Positions 26,490 to 35,729 of a DNA stretch of 64,000 bases are shown here, piece after piece. The number at the start of each line of letters is the position of its first letter. Position 1 is the first letter of the stretch. The stretch is from contig NZ_JABMCC010000112.1 in assembly GCF_013359905.1 (NCBI RefSeq), positions 310,001 to 374,000 of the forward strand, given 5' to 3'. Below the pieces are notes generated by a model. It ran no database searches and had not been told where the DNA came from. It worked only from the letters and a program-made list of their open reading frames with translations. The position numbers and the translations under genes are program-made. Source of the stretch: Paenibacillus taichungensis (lineage in GTDB: Bacteria > Bacillota > Bacilli > Paenibacillales > Paenibacillaceae).

Positions 26490-29294
26490 TCAGGATAATT
26501 GCTGTGCCTTTAATTTGAGATCATTCAGTATTTGCATCGCCTGAAGTGGCGTCATGTTCATTACATCAATATCTTTCATATTACGAATAAACTCCCTGGC
26601 AGGCTTGTCAAAGGCAACAACCTCCGTTTTCGGAGTTACACTTGGCTCTTCATCCCCAAAGATGGACAGTTGAACCACATCGGCATGTTTGGAGTCTGAC
26701 TGCTGCTTGCCGTTTTGTTTTTTGTCCTGTTGTTTCCGTGCTGGATCTTCAGTCGCAACAGAGAGTTCGACAGGTTCTGTAGATTCCTGCTCCCGAATCA
26801 ATGACGAATGATCAGTTGACTGGAACTCTGCACCGTCTCGAGCATGATCACCCGATTGCTGCTTGTCCTTCCCGGCAAATTCACTTCCAACCGCAACCTG
26901 AGCCGCCGCATGTTCGAAACCGTGCAGCAGGCCATTCGCCCGTTCAATGATGCTGTCCGGCAGACCTGCAAGCCGTGCGCAATAGATTCCGTAGCTGCTG
27001 CTTGCAGCCCCGGCGATCAGTTTACGCAGGAAATTAACCTTGTCCCCGCTCTCTTGAACGGCCATGGAGTAATTCGCCAACTTGTCCAAACTCTCTTCCA
27101 AATGAGCAAGCTCATGGAAATGAGTTGATACCAGCGCTTTGCACCCAATGATATCGTGCACATATTCAATGACAGACTGGGCAATCGCCATTCCCTCACT
27201 GGTAGACGTCCCCCGGCCCAATTCATCAATAATAATCAGGCTGCGTGGTGTTGCTTTATCCGTCATGACCTGAATGTCGGCCATCTCCACCATAAACGTA
27301 CTTTGTCCACCGATGAGATCGTCTGCCGCACCAATCCGTGTGAAAATACGATCCATAATCGGTACTTCAGCTTGCCCAGCTGGCACGAAACAGCCGATCT
27401 GCGCCAGAATCGAAATCAGCGCTACCTGCCGCATATACGTACTTTTCCCTGCCATATTCGGGCCGGTAATCAGCAGAATGCGCGCCTCTTCCTTCTGCAT
27501 TGCAGTATTGTTGGCAATGAAAGCTCCATCTCGCATCACTGCTTCAACTACCGGATGGCGCCCCTGTTCCACGACCAGATCGTAACCATCGGTCAATGTA
27601 GGACGTACGAAATTGCGCTCTGCACTGATAACGGCAAAGGATTGATACACATCAATTTCCGCCACCAGCTCAGCCAGTTTTTGCAGCCTGGCGATCTCCT
27701 GATTAAGCCGTTCCCGCAATTCCGCGAACAAGCCGTACTCAATATCAACCATCTTGTCCTGAGCTTCCAGAATCAGCGTCTCTTTTTCTTTTAGCTCCGG
27801 TGTAATATAACGCTCAGCATTGGCAAGTGTTTGTTTCCGCTCATAACGGCCTTCTGGCAGAGAAGCCAGGTTCGACTTGGTAATTTCAATATAGTACCCA
27901 AACACTTTGTTGTAACCAATTTTCAGCGAGCGAATGCCGGTTGCTTCACGCTCTCTGGCTTCCAATTCAGCAATCCACTGTTTACCATTCACCGAGGCTT
28001 CCCGGAGCTCATCCAGCCGCTCGTGGTACCCTTCACGAATTAAGCCGCCATCACGCACGGACACCGGTGGCTCATCAACGATAGCCTGACCGATTGCATC
28101 TCGCAAATCACTGCAATCATCCATAATACCAGCAATGTGCTGTAGCGTTGTAGAAGGCGAATCTGCACAATACTGACGTAGCCCCGGAATTTTATCCAGT
28201 GACACCTTCAGTGCATTCAGATCCCGGCCGTTGGCGTTGCCGAAGGCAATCCGACCCACCAGGCGTTCCAGATCGTAGATGTCTTTAAGTTCTGCACGCA
28301 GATCTTCCCGCAATATAAACTGGTTATACAGCGTATCTACCGCTTCCAGACGTTCATTGATTTTGCCTTTTTGCAGCAAGGGTTTATCCACCCAACGACG
28401 CAGCATCCGGGCACCCATGGACGTCTCTGTGCGGTCCAGGAGCCAGAGCAGCGAACCTTTTTTCGAACGCTCACGTACGGTTTCCACCAGTTCCAGGTTG
28501 CGCCGAGTAAAGGGGTCCAGAATCATAAAGTGATCCGGCTCATACGTTGAAACCTGTGTCAATTGGCCAAGAGAACGCTTCTGCGTCTCACTTAAATAGG
28601 AGAAAAGACGCGCTATACAAGCTTGACGTTCAGGCTCCAGACGTGCCCACACCGCTTCGCCGAATTGCTGACGCACCAAATCTTCCTTGCTCTTCGTCCA
28701 TGGTGTGTATACCACAGGCCGACCAATTGGAGATGCCTGGGTAGCCACCGTATCCAGCAACGCAGCATCCCCCACCAGTTCCGAAGGTTCATAGATCCCG
28801 ATCTCATCCTTGAGCCACTCTTGGGAGTAAGGAACTGACGTCACATAGAGTTCCCCTGTGGACAAGTCACAGGCAGCCAGTGCAAGTGTGTTCTGATTCC
28901 CTGTCAGGCACACCATATAATTGTTGGACTTGTCCCCCAAGGTCTTGCCTTCCATTACCGTTCCGGGTGTTATAACTCGTACAATTTCACGCCGCACCAT
29001 GCCCTTGGTTACCGTTGGATCTTCCATCTGCTCGCAGATGGCTACTTTGTATCCTTTTTCAATCAAGCGCTGTATGTAATTGTCAGCCGAATGATAAGGC
29101 ACACCGCACATCGGGATTTTATCTTCTCCCCCACCTGCACGTGCTGTTAATGTAATTTCTAGTTCACGAGAAGCATTAACTGCATCATCAAAGAACATTT
29201 CATAGAAATCACCTAATCTAAAAAAAAGAAAAGCGTCCTGCGCTTCGGCCTTCACTTGCAAATATTGTTGAATCATTGGCGTATACTGAGCCAT
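26490..29294 (-). CDS. mutS: DNA mismatch repair protein MutS
   Basis: 934 residues, longer than the usual 850-870. Mismatch-recognition domain (residues about 1-120, FFRLGDFYEMFFDDA with the Phe-x-Glu mismatch contact), connector, core/clamp helices, and ATPase (P-loop GPNMAGKST, ITRIGAADDLIGGQSTFMVEM, DELGRGTST). An extra polar, Gln/Lys/Asp-rich insertion at about 810-890 precedes the C-terminal helix that ends in NDLKLKAQQLS, and accounts for the length. It is the first gene of the mutSL operon, downstream of cotE and the amidoligase gene. Confidence 0.97.
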   Translation of the reverse strand: MAQYTPMIQQYLQVKAEAQDAFLFFRLGDFYEMFFDDAVNASRELEITLTARAGGGEDKIPMCGVPYHSADNYIQRLIEKGYKVAICEQMEDPTVTKGMVRREIVRVITPGTVMEGKTLGDKSNNYMVCLTGNQNTLALAACDLSTGELYVTSVPYSQEWLKDEIGIYEPSELVGDAALLDTVATQASPIGRPVVYTPWTKSKEDLVRQQFGEAVWARLEPERQACIARLFSYLSETQKRSLGQLTQVSTYEPDHFMILDPFTRRNLELVETVRERSKKGSLLWLLDRTETSMGARMLRRWVDKPLLQKGKINERLEAVDTLYNQFILREDLRAELKDIYDLERLVGRIAFGNANGRDLNALKVSLDKIPGLRQYCADSPSTTLQHIAGIMDDCSDLRDAIGQAIVDEPPVSVRDGGLIREGYHERLDELREASVNGKQWIAELEAREREATGIRSLKIGYNKVFGYYIEITKSNLASLPEGRYERKQTLANAERYITPELKEKETLILEAQDKMVDIEYGLFAELRERLNQEIARLQKLAELVAEIDVYQSFAVISAERNFVRPTLTDGYDLVVEQGRHPVVEAVMRDGAFIANNTAMQKEEARILLITGPNMAGKSTYMRQVALISILAQIGCFVPAGQAEVPIMDRIFTRIGAADDLIGGQSTFMVEMADIQVMTDKATPRSLIIIDELGRGTSTSEGMAIAQSVIEYVHDIIGCKALVSTHFHELAHLEESLDKLANYSMAVQESGDKVNFLRKLIAGAASSSYGIYCARLAGLPDSIIERANGLLHGFEHAAAQVAVGSEFAGKDKQQSGDHARDGAEFQSTDHSSLIREQESTEPVELSVATEDPARKQQDKKQNGKQQSDSKHADVVQLSIFGDEEPSVTPKTEVVAFDKPAREFIRNMKDIDVMNMTPLQAMQILNDLKLKAQQLS

Positions 29295-29354
29295 GAGTAT
29301 CCTCCATCCGTTCCAATGTTGTCAGGAAGAGAAGCTGTCCCGGAAGGAGCAATA

Positions 29355-29387
29355 AGGCGGTTAGGCACCTTAATCGTGCCACCGCCT
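29355..29387. other. Stable hairpin in the mutS upstream region
   Basis: AGGCGGT (29355-29361) and GGCAC (29364-29368) pair with GTGCC (29376-29380) and ACCGCCT (29381-29387), with a 2-nt bulge and a 7-nt loop. It lies between the amidoligase stop and the mutS start, without a U-tract; it may be a terminator remnant or an mRNA structure. Confidence 0.5.
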
Positions 29388-29493
29388 CATGTTTCGGCAT
29401 CCGCCGCTTCCCTCACAGGTTGCTGTTCCATTTCTTCCGTAACGATGATCAAAATCGACTTATTTCTCATTATAACAAAAAAGTGCCCACTCT

Positions 29494-30744
29494 TCATGAA
29501 CCTGCTCGAATATTCCAGAGTTTACGTATATCCCGACTCTCGTCCCATGTCCTACCCTGTCTTAACTGGCTAATTAATGGAGCAGCGTAAAGTTCATAAC
29601 GTTCATATCCATCCATTTGTGTCAGGTCATCCAGCAGTGCCGGAATATGCGCCTGCATCACCTCACGGTTGCCTTCATAAAAAGCAGTATGAATAACAGC
29701 CTTCGCCAATGGACGTTGACGCAATTGTTGGTAACCTCTCGCGATAAGACCAGCCAAAGCCACAACTCCTTTGGCAACCAAAGGAGATACCAAAAAACTG
29801 GGTAATGTGCGGTATTCGAATCCACCGTATGATTTCAGTCGAAAATCACCTAATGCCCCATAACGTGGACGGCGACCTGATCCTCGTGGATCCTGAAGAA
29901 CGGCAAGCGGCAGCGCCAGATAATTGTCAAGCGCACGCAGCAGGTCCCCGTTTAATGTAACCCCACTGAAATGAACATGTCCGCCCAGTGGCAAGCCACG
30001 CTGGGGCATTCCCCCTGCCTGCCAGATCAGCGAGTGATCACTAATACTACGGGAAGCCGCCGCAAAGGCTCTCATCAGATGAGCCAACAACTCGCGCGGC
30101 TCAGAGCTGGGTGCAGGTCGTAGTTCGGCAACAGGATATATTCGTCGTCCATTAATCGTCACGGAATCACAGCCGGCTACACCTGTTCGTTCGAGAAATC
30201 TGGAGGCGGGCACAATTTTGGATTCTGGCATTTGCACAAGCAGGAACTCAGGGTCCATTCCAAGTATGGGGGCTGCATTACGATGCCGCTCTTCATCCAG
30301 TTCGGACTGAAGCTGTTTCCAGCCTGCACGGTACATGGCAGAGAGATCCGTCATACCCTTCCATGGCCTTGGGTCAATCGAGATGACAGCACAACCGCTC
30401 TTTCCTGACGCTTCCAGTCTTACAGCGCCGTGATCCAGTCCAACCGTATACAATGCTTTGGTGGCAAGCCGTTCAATGCGTTTGAATAACGTTGATGCCG
30501 CTTCACGATCCAGCACACTTTCTTGCGCTCCACCCATGCCACTGGTGTCCCTACGTTTGATGCGAATCGCTTGCAGACAGCATATCTCTACATCGTAACG
30601 TACACGCAGACCCAACTCCCGGTCACGTCTGTCCTGCGATGCCAGCACTTCAATCCCGGATCGTTTCAGGCGATCTGACCGTTCACGAGGGAGCATGCGT
30701 TCATATCGGCGCACCGCCTCCTCGGCCTCATCTATCACATTCAT
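29494..30744 (-). CDS. Putative amidoligase (phage-type COOH-NH2 ligase)
   Basis: A 416-residue protein whose central part matches the COOH-NH2 ligase type 2 family (glutamine-synthetase-fold amidoligases): ILGMDPEFLLV near residue 190, YPVAELRPAPS, GLPLGGHVHFSGV, and RYGALGDFRLKSYGGFEYRTLPSFLVSP near 340. Such enzymes form amide or isopeptide bonds using ATP. The N-terminal 150 residues (AEEAVRRYERMLPRERSDRLKRSG and after) are not recognised. The ATG follows GGGAGGTGG. It sits between cotE (spore coat) and mutS on the same strand, a place where Bacillus has no such gene. Spore-coat cross-linking is an attractive but untested role. Confidence 0.65.
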   Translation of the reverse strand: MNVIDEAEEAVRRYERMLPRERSDRLKRSGIEVLASQDRRDRELGLRVRYDVEICCLQAIRIKRRDTSGMGGAQESVLDREAASTLFKRIERLATKALYTVGLDHGAVRLEASGKSGCAVISIDPRPWKGMTDLSAMYRAGWKQLQSELDEERHRNAAPILGMDPEFLLVQMPESKIVPASRFLERTGVAGCDSVTINGRRIYPVAELRPAPSSEPRELLAHLMRAFAAASRSISDHSLIWQAGGMPQRGLPLGGHVHFSGVTLNGDLLRALDNYLALPLAVLQDPRGSGRRPRYGALGDFRLKSYGGFEYRTLPSFLVSPLVAKGVVALAGLIARGYQQLRQRPLAKAVIHTAFYEGNREVMQAHIPALLDDLTQMDGYERYELYAAPLISQLRQGRTWDESRDIRKLWNIRAGS

Positions 30745-30774
30745 TCTGTCCCACCTCCCGATACTCGCCCAAAA

Positions 30775-30800
30775 TGAAAAAAGAGGGCTTACGCCCTCTT
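30775..30800 (-). terminator. Terminator of cotE
   Basis: AAGAGGGC/GCCCTCTT stem with a 4-nt loop, followed on the minus strand by TTTTCATTTT. Confidence 0.85.
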
Positions 30801-30856
30801 CACTGCCGCTTGCGGCGCATATAATACCTTAAGTTTATGAATCCGGATCGCTGAGC

Positions 30857-31417
30857 TTACAGCTCATCGTCAAGCAGGTCGGGATCGAGATCGTCATAAT
30901 CTCCATCGCCACTGCCGTAGTCATAATCCTTGTCTTCGTAATCTCCACAGCCATCCGTGCACACTTTCACACATACTTTGGTCTCGGCGACCAGTTCAAC
31001 AGCGAATTCCCGTTCTACCCGGATAATTACGCTGCCTCCACCTGCCGACACCGTGGCTTCCACACAGCTCGGTTCCTGCGTTGCATCCGCAGATACCTCT
31101 ACAGTGGCGGCCCGGTGTTTCGGGTCCAGATAGGACAAAGGCACATGTTCTACATACGACACCGTTTCTTTGGCTACATCCGTCTGTGAATTTTTGTCAT
31201 AGGAATACCAAATGTTGATATCGTAAGTACCAATAACTTCAATTCCGTCCCCCGCTGATACGGCTTCATATTGGTGGTTGATAATCCAAGCCCCCAAAAT
31301 ACTGGTCGGACCATGTGGCGGAGTCACGGTATGTGTTACGGTAGAGAACTTACGACCTTTGCCGCAGATCGCCTTCGTGATGATCTCTCTACATTGATGT
31401 TTATGACTCAATGACAT
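30857..31417 (-). CDS. cotE: Spore coat morphogenetic protein CotE
   Basis: A 186-residue protein whose first 150 residues carry the CotE pattern (CREIITKAICGKGRKFSTVTHTVTPP, ILGAWIINHQYEA, YDINIWYSYDKNSQTDVAKETVSY, and CVEATVSAGGGSVIIRVEREFAVELVAETKVCV). It organises the outer spore coat. The last 35 residues are an acidic tail of Asp, Tyr and Gly. The ATG at 31417 is chosen because GGAGGAGG lies 7 nt upstream. Immediately upstream of the amidoligase-mutSL block, as cotE-mutSL are in B. subtilis. Expression by sigma-E is expected. Confidence 0.93.
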   Translation of the reverse strand: MSLSHKHQCREIITKAICGKGRKFSTVTHTVTPPHGPTSILGAWIINHQYEAVSAGDGIEVIGTYDINIWYSYDKNSQTDVAKETVSYVEHVPLSYLDPKHRAATVEVSADATQEPSCVEATVSAGGGSVIIRVEREFAVELVAETKVCVKVCTDGCGDYEDKDYDYGSGDGDYDDLDPDLLDDEL

Positions 31418-31492
31418 CTTTAAACCTCCTCCATACAATCATTCTTTACAAGTGTATGCAGGGCATCCGTCTAGGGTGACAACTATTTTCTA

Positions 31493-32470
31493 TTATTCAT
31501 TTGTAGATTGGGACCGGTCCGATACTGGAGACGGCGCTTTGTCCTTCTTGGCTATTTTCAGATACAGCGCGAGTTCCCGGCACAGCTGGAGAATCGCGGA
31601 ACGAATCTCGAATTCTTCCCTTGTATCCGGCAACTCCATTCGCTTGAATTCTTCTTGCACATCTGCGAGAAGTTTTTCTGTACGTCCGGTGTAAGATTCA
31701 GTGAGCACATCCTGACTGAGCTGGTCGAACAGCTCCGATACCATTTCCGCATGCGGCATCTTCTGATAGATCTGGGATACCAGATGCATCATATGCTGGA
31801 TGGAATCCAATTGCGTTTTGCGCATATAAAAGTAAACACTCCATCCCTCGTTCGGGTGGATGACCTGATTTTCCAATGAACGTTTGGCCGCTTCAATGCC
31901 GCCTAGTACAGCCTTGTCGGCTTCAATGAGCTCTTTCCCTGCCCATACTTCGTTTGGATTGCGCAGCGTGGCTGCAAACTCCTGGAAGATAACCGAGAAT
32001 AATTCATCAATTCTTTTGCGAATACGCAGCATCTGCGGGTCCGCAGCCGGCATATAGGCCAAATTGACAACCATCGCGGAACCGAGACCAATCAGCAGCA
32101 GCCCAATTTGGATCAAAACCACCTGTACGTCCATTTCGCCGCCGCTAAATACCCGGAACACCACGACAGAACCCGTCACAATGCCTTCCTTGAATCCGGC
32201 CCGAACGATAACCGGGAATGCAATCAGTATGTAAACCGCCAGCACCCAGTAATGGAAGCCAAGAAAGTGAAAAAGTACACTTGCAAATAAAAGCCCCACT
32301 ACGGAAGCGAAAAATCTCGCAGATATGGTGCGAATACTTCTTTTTCGTGTCACATCAACGCCGAGTATGGCTAACAAGCCCGCCGATGTTGGTCCGGGCA
32401 AGCCGCACCAGTCCGCAATCAGCACGGCCATCAGCGCGGCTATTGCGGTTTTAATTACCCTAAAACCCAT
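31493..32470 (-). CDS. Aromatic acid exporter family membrane protein (YqjA/ArAE_1-like)
   Basis: A 325-residue protein with about four to five membrane helices in residues 5-140 (start GFRVIKTAIAALMAVLIADWCGLPGPTSAGLLAILGV, the signature of this family) and a long cytoplasmic helical C-terminal domain (about 145-310) with many Glu/Lys. Related proteins (FUSC/ArAE families) export hydroxylated aromatic acids. It is upstream of cotE by only 75 nt on the same strand but with its own GGAG site; its substrate is unknown. Confidence 0.82.
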   Translation of the reverse strand: MGFRVIKTAIAALMAVLIADWCGLPGPTSAGLLAILGVDVTRKRSIRTISARFFASVVGLLFASVLFHFLGFHYWVLAVYILIAFPVIVRAGFKEGIVTGSVVVFRVFSGGEMDVQVVLIQIGLLLIGLGSAMVVNLAYMPAADPQMLRIRKRIDELFSVIFQEFAATLRNPNEVWAGKELIEADKAVLGGIEAAKRSLENQVIHPNEGWSVYFYMRKTQLDSIQHMMHLVSQIYQKMPHAEMVSELFDQLSQDVLTESYTGRTEKLLADVQEEFKRMELPDTREEFEIRSAILQLCRELALYLKIAKKDKAPSPVSDRSQSTNE

Positions 32471-32926
32471 CTAACTCCCTCTCCTCTAAGCTGCAAAAAT
32501 GGCAAAGCCAGCGAGCCATACCTATCCGGGTGAGCACTTGTCCACCAATGCCTGACAGCGTGTGTCGTCATATATCATATCCCTAGTATTACACATCCTG
32601 CCAAAAACCATTTCTTATCTAATCAAAAGAATCATTCTGGAAGAACCGTATATCTATTTCGCTGCTACACTCATAAACGGCATCAACCGACATGCATATG
32701 CATGTCGGTCACAATAACGCGCCCCGGATGAGGGACGCTGGCAATTTGATTGATGCGACAAAAGCCTCTAGGCCCTCTTCTCCAATCGTCGCATTCATTC
32801 CGGACTGCGCGGAATATTCGTATTAGTATGGTACTTGATTTTACGGGTTCAGGCAACGTGACACCTCTTGTGAAATTGTATACATATCATGAAGCATTCT
32901 ATTTTGCACACGCATGGTTCGCAAAA
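32471..32926. other. 456-nt gene-free region between the ABC importer and the exporter
   Basis: It holds the exporter's promoter side, a 24-bp perfect palindrome (32686-32709) and otherwise no supported gene or RNA. The short open frames here have neither ribosome sites nor family resemblance. Confidence 0.65.
32686..32709. repeat. 24-bp perfect palindrome
   Basis: ACCGACATGCAT followed directly by its reverse complement (32698-32709). No loop and no U-tract, so it looks more like a protein-binding site than a terminator. It lies 216 nt upstream of the exporter start and 218 nt beyond the ABC permease stop. Confidence 0.7.
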
Positions 32927-33760
32927 TCACCTGCGTCCTGCCAGCAGCTTGCGTTCTACATATACAACGAGTTGGTACATCGCTGTAGCTACAGCCGCAA
33001 TGATCAACAGGCTCGATAAAACAAGGGTAAAGTTGAACACTTGAAATCCATAGATGATCAGATAGCCCAATCCCTGCTTGGCGACCAGAAATTCACCCAC
33101 GATCACACCGACCCAGGCCATGCCCACGTTTACTTTTAAGGTAGAGACAATGGCAGGAAAGGATGCGGGTAATACCACTTTGCTGAAAATCTCGGAACGA
33201 TCGCCACCAAACGTACGGATAACCTTAATATAGTTCTGATCTACTTCATTAAAACTGTTATACACGACGAGTGTAGTAATAATGACTGTAATGGATAACG
33301 TCGTCATGACAATAGCCGTAAATCCTGCACCAAACATGACAATAAAGATTGGACCCAGCGCTACTTTGGGCATGCTGTTGAACACAACCATATAGGGATC
33401 AAGCACTTTGGACAAAAAAGGAGACCACCAGATCAGAACCGCAAGCAGTGTTCCGACGAGTGTCCCCAGCAAAAAGCCGACTGCCGTTTCCCCAACGGTT
33501 ACCCCAACATGCGCCCATAGTTCTCCACTGACGATGTCCTTCCAGATCTGATTGAAAATTTTGCTGGGATAACTGAACAAAAGCACATCAATCCAGCGCA
33601 GTCTTCCTGCCAGTTCCCACAGCAAAAACATAAACACCAGCATGGACAGCTGCACCGCCAGCACTTTATGTCGCCATCTGGCAACCTGCTGAATATGACT
33701 TTGGTGCAGCTGTCTCATCCAATCATCACGCATTTCCTGCTTCTGGTTCGTCTGATTCAC
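32927..33760 (-). CDS. ABC transporter permease (SsuC/TauC/ThiX-like)
   Basis: A 277-residue membrane protein with six predicted helices of the nitrate/sulfonate/taurine permease family; the EAA-type loop NSFNEVDQNYIKVIRTFGGDRSEIFSKVVLPASFP is near residue 170. It is the last gene of a three-gene importer and overlaps the ATPase gene by 4 nt (translational coupling). Confidence 0.9.
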   Translation of the reverse strand: MNQTNQKQEMRDDWMRQLHQSHIQQVARWRHKVLAVQLSMLVFMFLLWELAGRLRWIDVLLFSYPSKIFNQIWKDIVSGELWAHVGVTVGETAVGFLLGTLVGTLLAVLIWWSPFLSKVLDPYMVVFNSMPKVALGPIFIVMFGAGFTAIVMTTLSITVIITTLVVYNSFNEVDQNYIKVIRTFGGDRSEIFSKVVLPASFPAIVSTLKVNVGMAWVGVIVGEFLVAKQGLGYLIIYGFQVFNFTLVLSSLLIIAAVATAMYQLVVYVERKLLAGRR

Positions 33761-34551
33761 CCGTTTTTCTCACCTCCTCCGGACTGATCCAGTTCACTCC
33801 ATAACGCCTGAAACAGCTCATTGAACCCTGGCTGCTCCCTCGCGTGAAAAGGCTGTGAGTTCCGCAGATCTTCGGGAATGATAAACTCCTTCCGAATGCG
33901 ACCCGGATTACGATCAAGCACAATGACGCGGTCACTGACGGCAATGGCTTCGGACAGATCATGGGTGACAAGCACCGAAGTTTTGCCGGATTTCTTCAAT
34001 GTGTCTGAGACCAGATCCTCCAGCTGCAGCTTGGTTTGATAATCGAGTGCAGAAAAGGGTTCATCCAGCAACAGTATTCCCGGATCCGTAGCCAGTGTAC
34101 GTACCAAAGCCACCCGTTGCCTCATCCCCCCGGATAGCTCTGAAGGATACTGGGCTTCAGTTCCAGCTAGACCCATACCTGCCAGCAGCTCACGTGTGCG
34201 CTCGCGACTCTCGTCATTGAGTCCACCTGTCAATTCAAGTCCGATCAAGACATTGTCCAAAATGGTACGCCATGGAAACAGATAATCCTGTTGCAACATA
34301 TAGCCGATCTGGGCAGACGGACCTTCGATGCGTTTTCCTTTTACCTTGACCTCGCCTGCGGTTGGTGTGAGCAGCCCGGCGATGATCGACAGCAATGTCG
34401 TTTTACCACATCCGCTTGGGCCAACAAGACTAACGAATTCTCCCTGCTCAACCTGAAGATTCAAATTTTCAATAACCAGTGATGCTTCACGTTCGCTGAC
34501 ATAGACTTGCGAAATCCCTTCCAGTCTGATCACCGTTTCGGATTCAGGCAT
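33757..34551 (-). CDS. ABC transporter ATP-binding protein (SsuB/TauB-like)
   Basis: A 264-residue ATPase: Walker A GPSGCGKTT near residue 43, Q-loop LQQDYLFPWR, signature LSGGMRQRVAL, Walker B ILLLDEPFSALD, and H-loop THDLSEA. It powers the importer formed with the 32927-33760 permease and the 34582-35583 lipoprotein. Confidence 0.95.
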   Translation of the reverse strand: MPESETVIRLEGISQVYVSEREASLVIENLNLQVEQGEFVSLVGPSGCGKTTLLSIIAGLLTPTAGEVKVKGKRIEGPSAQIGYMLQQDYLFPWRTILDNVLIGLELTGGLNDESRERTRELLAGMGLAGTEAQYPSELSGGMRQRVALVRTLATDPGILLLDEPFSALDYQTKLQLEDLVSDTLKKSGKTSVLVTHDLSEAIAVSDRVIVLDRNPGRIRKEFIIPEDLRNSQPFHAREQPGFNELFQALWSELDQSGGGEKNG

Positions 34552-34581
34552 ACATGCTCACGTCCTTTCCCGAATACCTGG

Positions 34582-35583
34582 TTACTTCGTTGTTGCTTGT
34601 TCTGCATAGGAATTATCGACAATCGTTGGAGAGTCCACACGTTGTTTCAGTTCTCCCGCTGCGCTCATAACGTCCAGCAAGTTATTCCATTCGTCCTCAT
34701 CAATGATTGGATCGGTTGCATATGTGCCCTGTTCTTTGTAACGGTTCACACTGCTTACCAGAATGGCTGGATCGATATCTTTGAAATAAGGTTTGATGAC
34801 TTCAGCGATCTCTTCAGCGGTATGGGAATCCACCCAAGCTTGTGCTTTGTGCAAGCCGTTAGTGAACTTCTGAACGATGTCCTTGTTGTCGTTGATGTAA
34901 CTTTGTTTAGTCATGAAGACCGTATAAGGCAGATGGCCACTTTCCGTTCCAAACGAGGCTACAACCTTGCCGCGACCCTCTTTCTCAAAGATGGAAGCCT
35001 GAGGTTCAAACAGTTGCACATAATCCCCCGTACCTGAAGCAAATGCAGAAGCGATGTTGGCAAAATCCACATTTTGAATTAATTCCAAATCATTCTGCGG
35101 ATCAATGCCATGTTTTTTCAGTGTGAATTCACCTGCCATTTGAGGCATGCCGCCTTTTCTTTGTCCAAGGAATGTACTCTGTTTCAATTGATCCCAATTG
35201 AAGTCGCCTTCGGGATCGCGGGCAAACAGAAACGTTCCGTCCGTCTGTGTAAGCTGGGCAAAGTTAATGACCGGATCTTCTGCGCCTTGTTGATAGACAT
35301 AAATAGACGTCTCAGCTCCGACCAACGCGATGTCTACTGAGCCTGCAAGCAGTGCAGCCATCGTTTTGTCTCCACCAGCCGTCGTTTGAATGTCCACTTC
35401 AAGCCCCTGTTCCTCAAAAAAACCTTGGGCCACGGCCACATATTCAGGTGCGTAAAAAACAGAACGTGTGACCTCACCGATCGTAATTTTGGTTTCATCC
35501 TTATCTTTATTGCAGCTGGTGAGAGCCACGATGATAATGAGCAAAATGACGATGGCCCGGATGAACCAGGGCGTGTATTTCAT
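34582..35583 (-). CDS. ABC transporter substrate-binding lipoprotein (SsuA/NMT1-like)
   Basis: A 333-residue lipoprotein (LTSC lipobox near residue 23) with the SsuA/NMT1 fold (TIGEVTRSVFYAPEYVAVAQGFFEEQGLEVDIQTTAGGDKTMAALLAGSVDIALVGAE). Relatives bind sulfonates, taurine, nitrate, or thiamine and riboflavin precursors; this set has no FMN or TPP riboswitch upstream that I can see, so the substrate stays open. The ATG at 35583 is chosen for AAGGAGG at 8 nt. First gene of the importer operon. Confidence 0.88.
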   Translation of the reverse strand: MKYTPWFIRAIVILLIIIVALTSCNKDKDETKITIGEVTRSVFYAPEYVAVAQGFFEEQGLEVDIQTTAGGDKTMAALLAGSVDIALVGAETSIYVYQQGAEDPVINFAQLTQTDGTFLFARDPEGDFNWDQLKQSTFLGQRKGGMPQMAGEFTLKKHGIDPQNDLELIQNVDFANIASAFASGTGDYVQLFEPQASIFEKEGRGKVVASFGTESGHLPYTVFMTKQSYINDNKDIVQKFTNGLHKAQAWVDSHTAEEIAEVIKPYFKDIDPAILVSSVNRYKEQGTYATDPIIDEDEWNNLLDVMSAAGELKQRVDSPTIVDNSYAEQATTK

Positions 35584-35667
35584 GATATTTACCTCCTTCA
35601 CTGGTTTCAGCTGTTCTCTCTATTATTGATATGCTGATGCCCAGCAAAAGGTTAAGAACTTGCATGC

Positions 35668-35702
35668 AAAAGAAGAGCCGGGCAATGATGCCCCGCTCTT
35701 CA
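35668..35702. terminator. Terminator of the M32 carboxypeptidase gene
   Basis: GAAGAGC-CGGGC with GCCCC-GCTCTTC, loop AATGAT; the minus strand continues TTTTGC. Confidence 0.8.
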
Positions 35703-35729
35703 AAAATTGGATAATGATGTTATAGCTGT

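Noticed and set aside
35584..35667. TPP or FMN riboswitch before the SsuA-like operon
   Set aside because: The interval is too short and lacks the conserved elements, so a thiamine or riboflavin precursor role is not supported.
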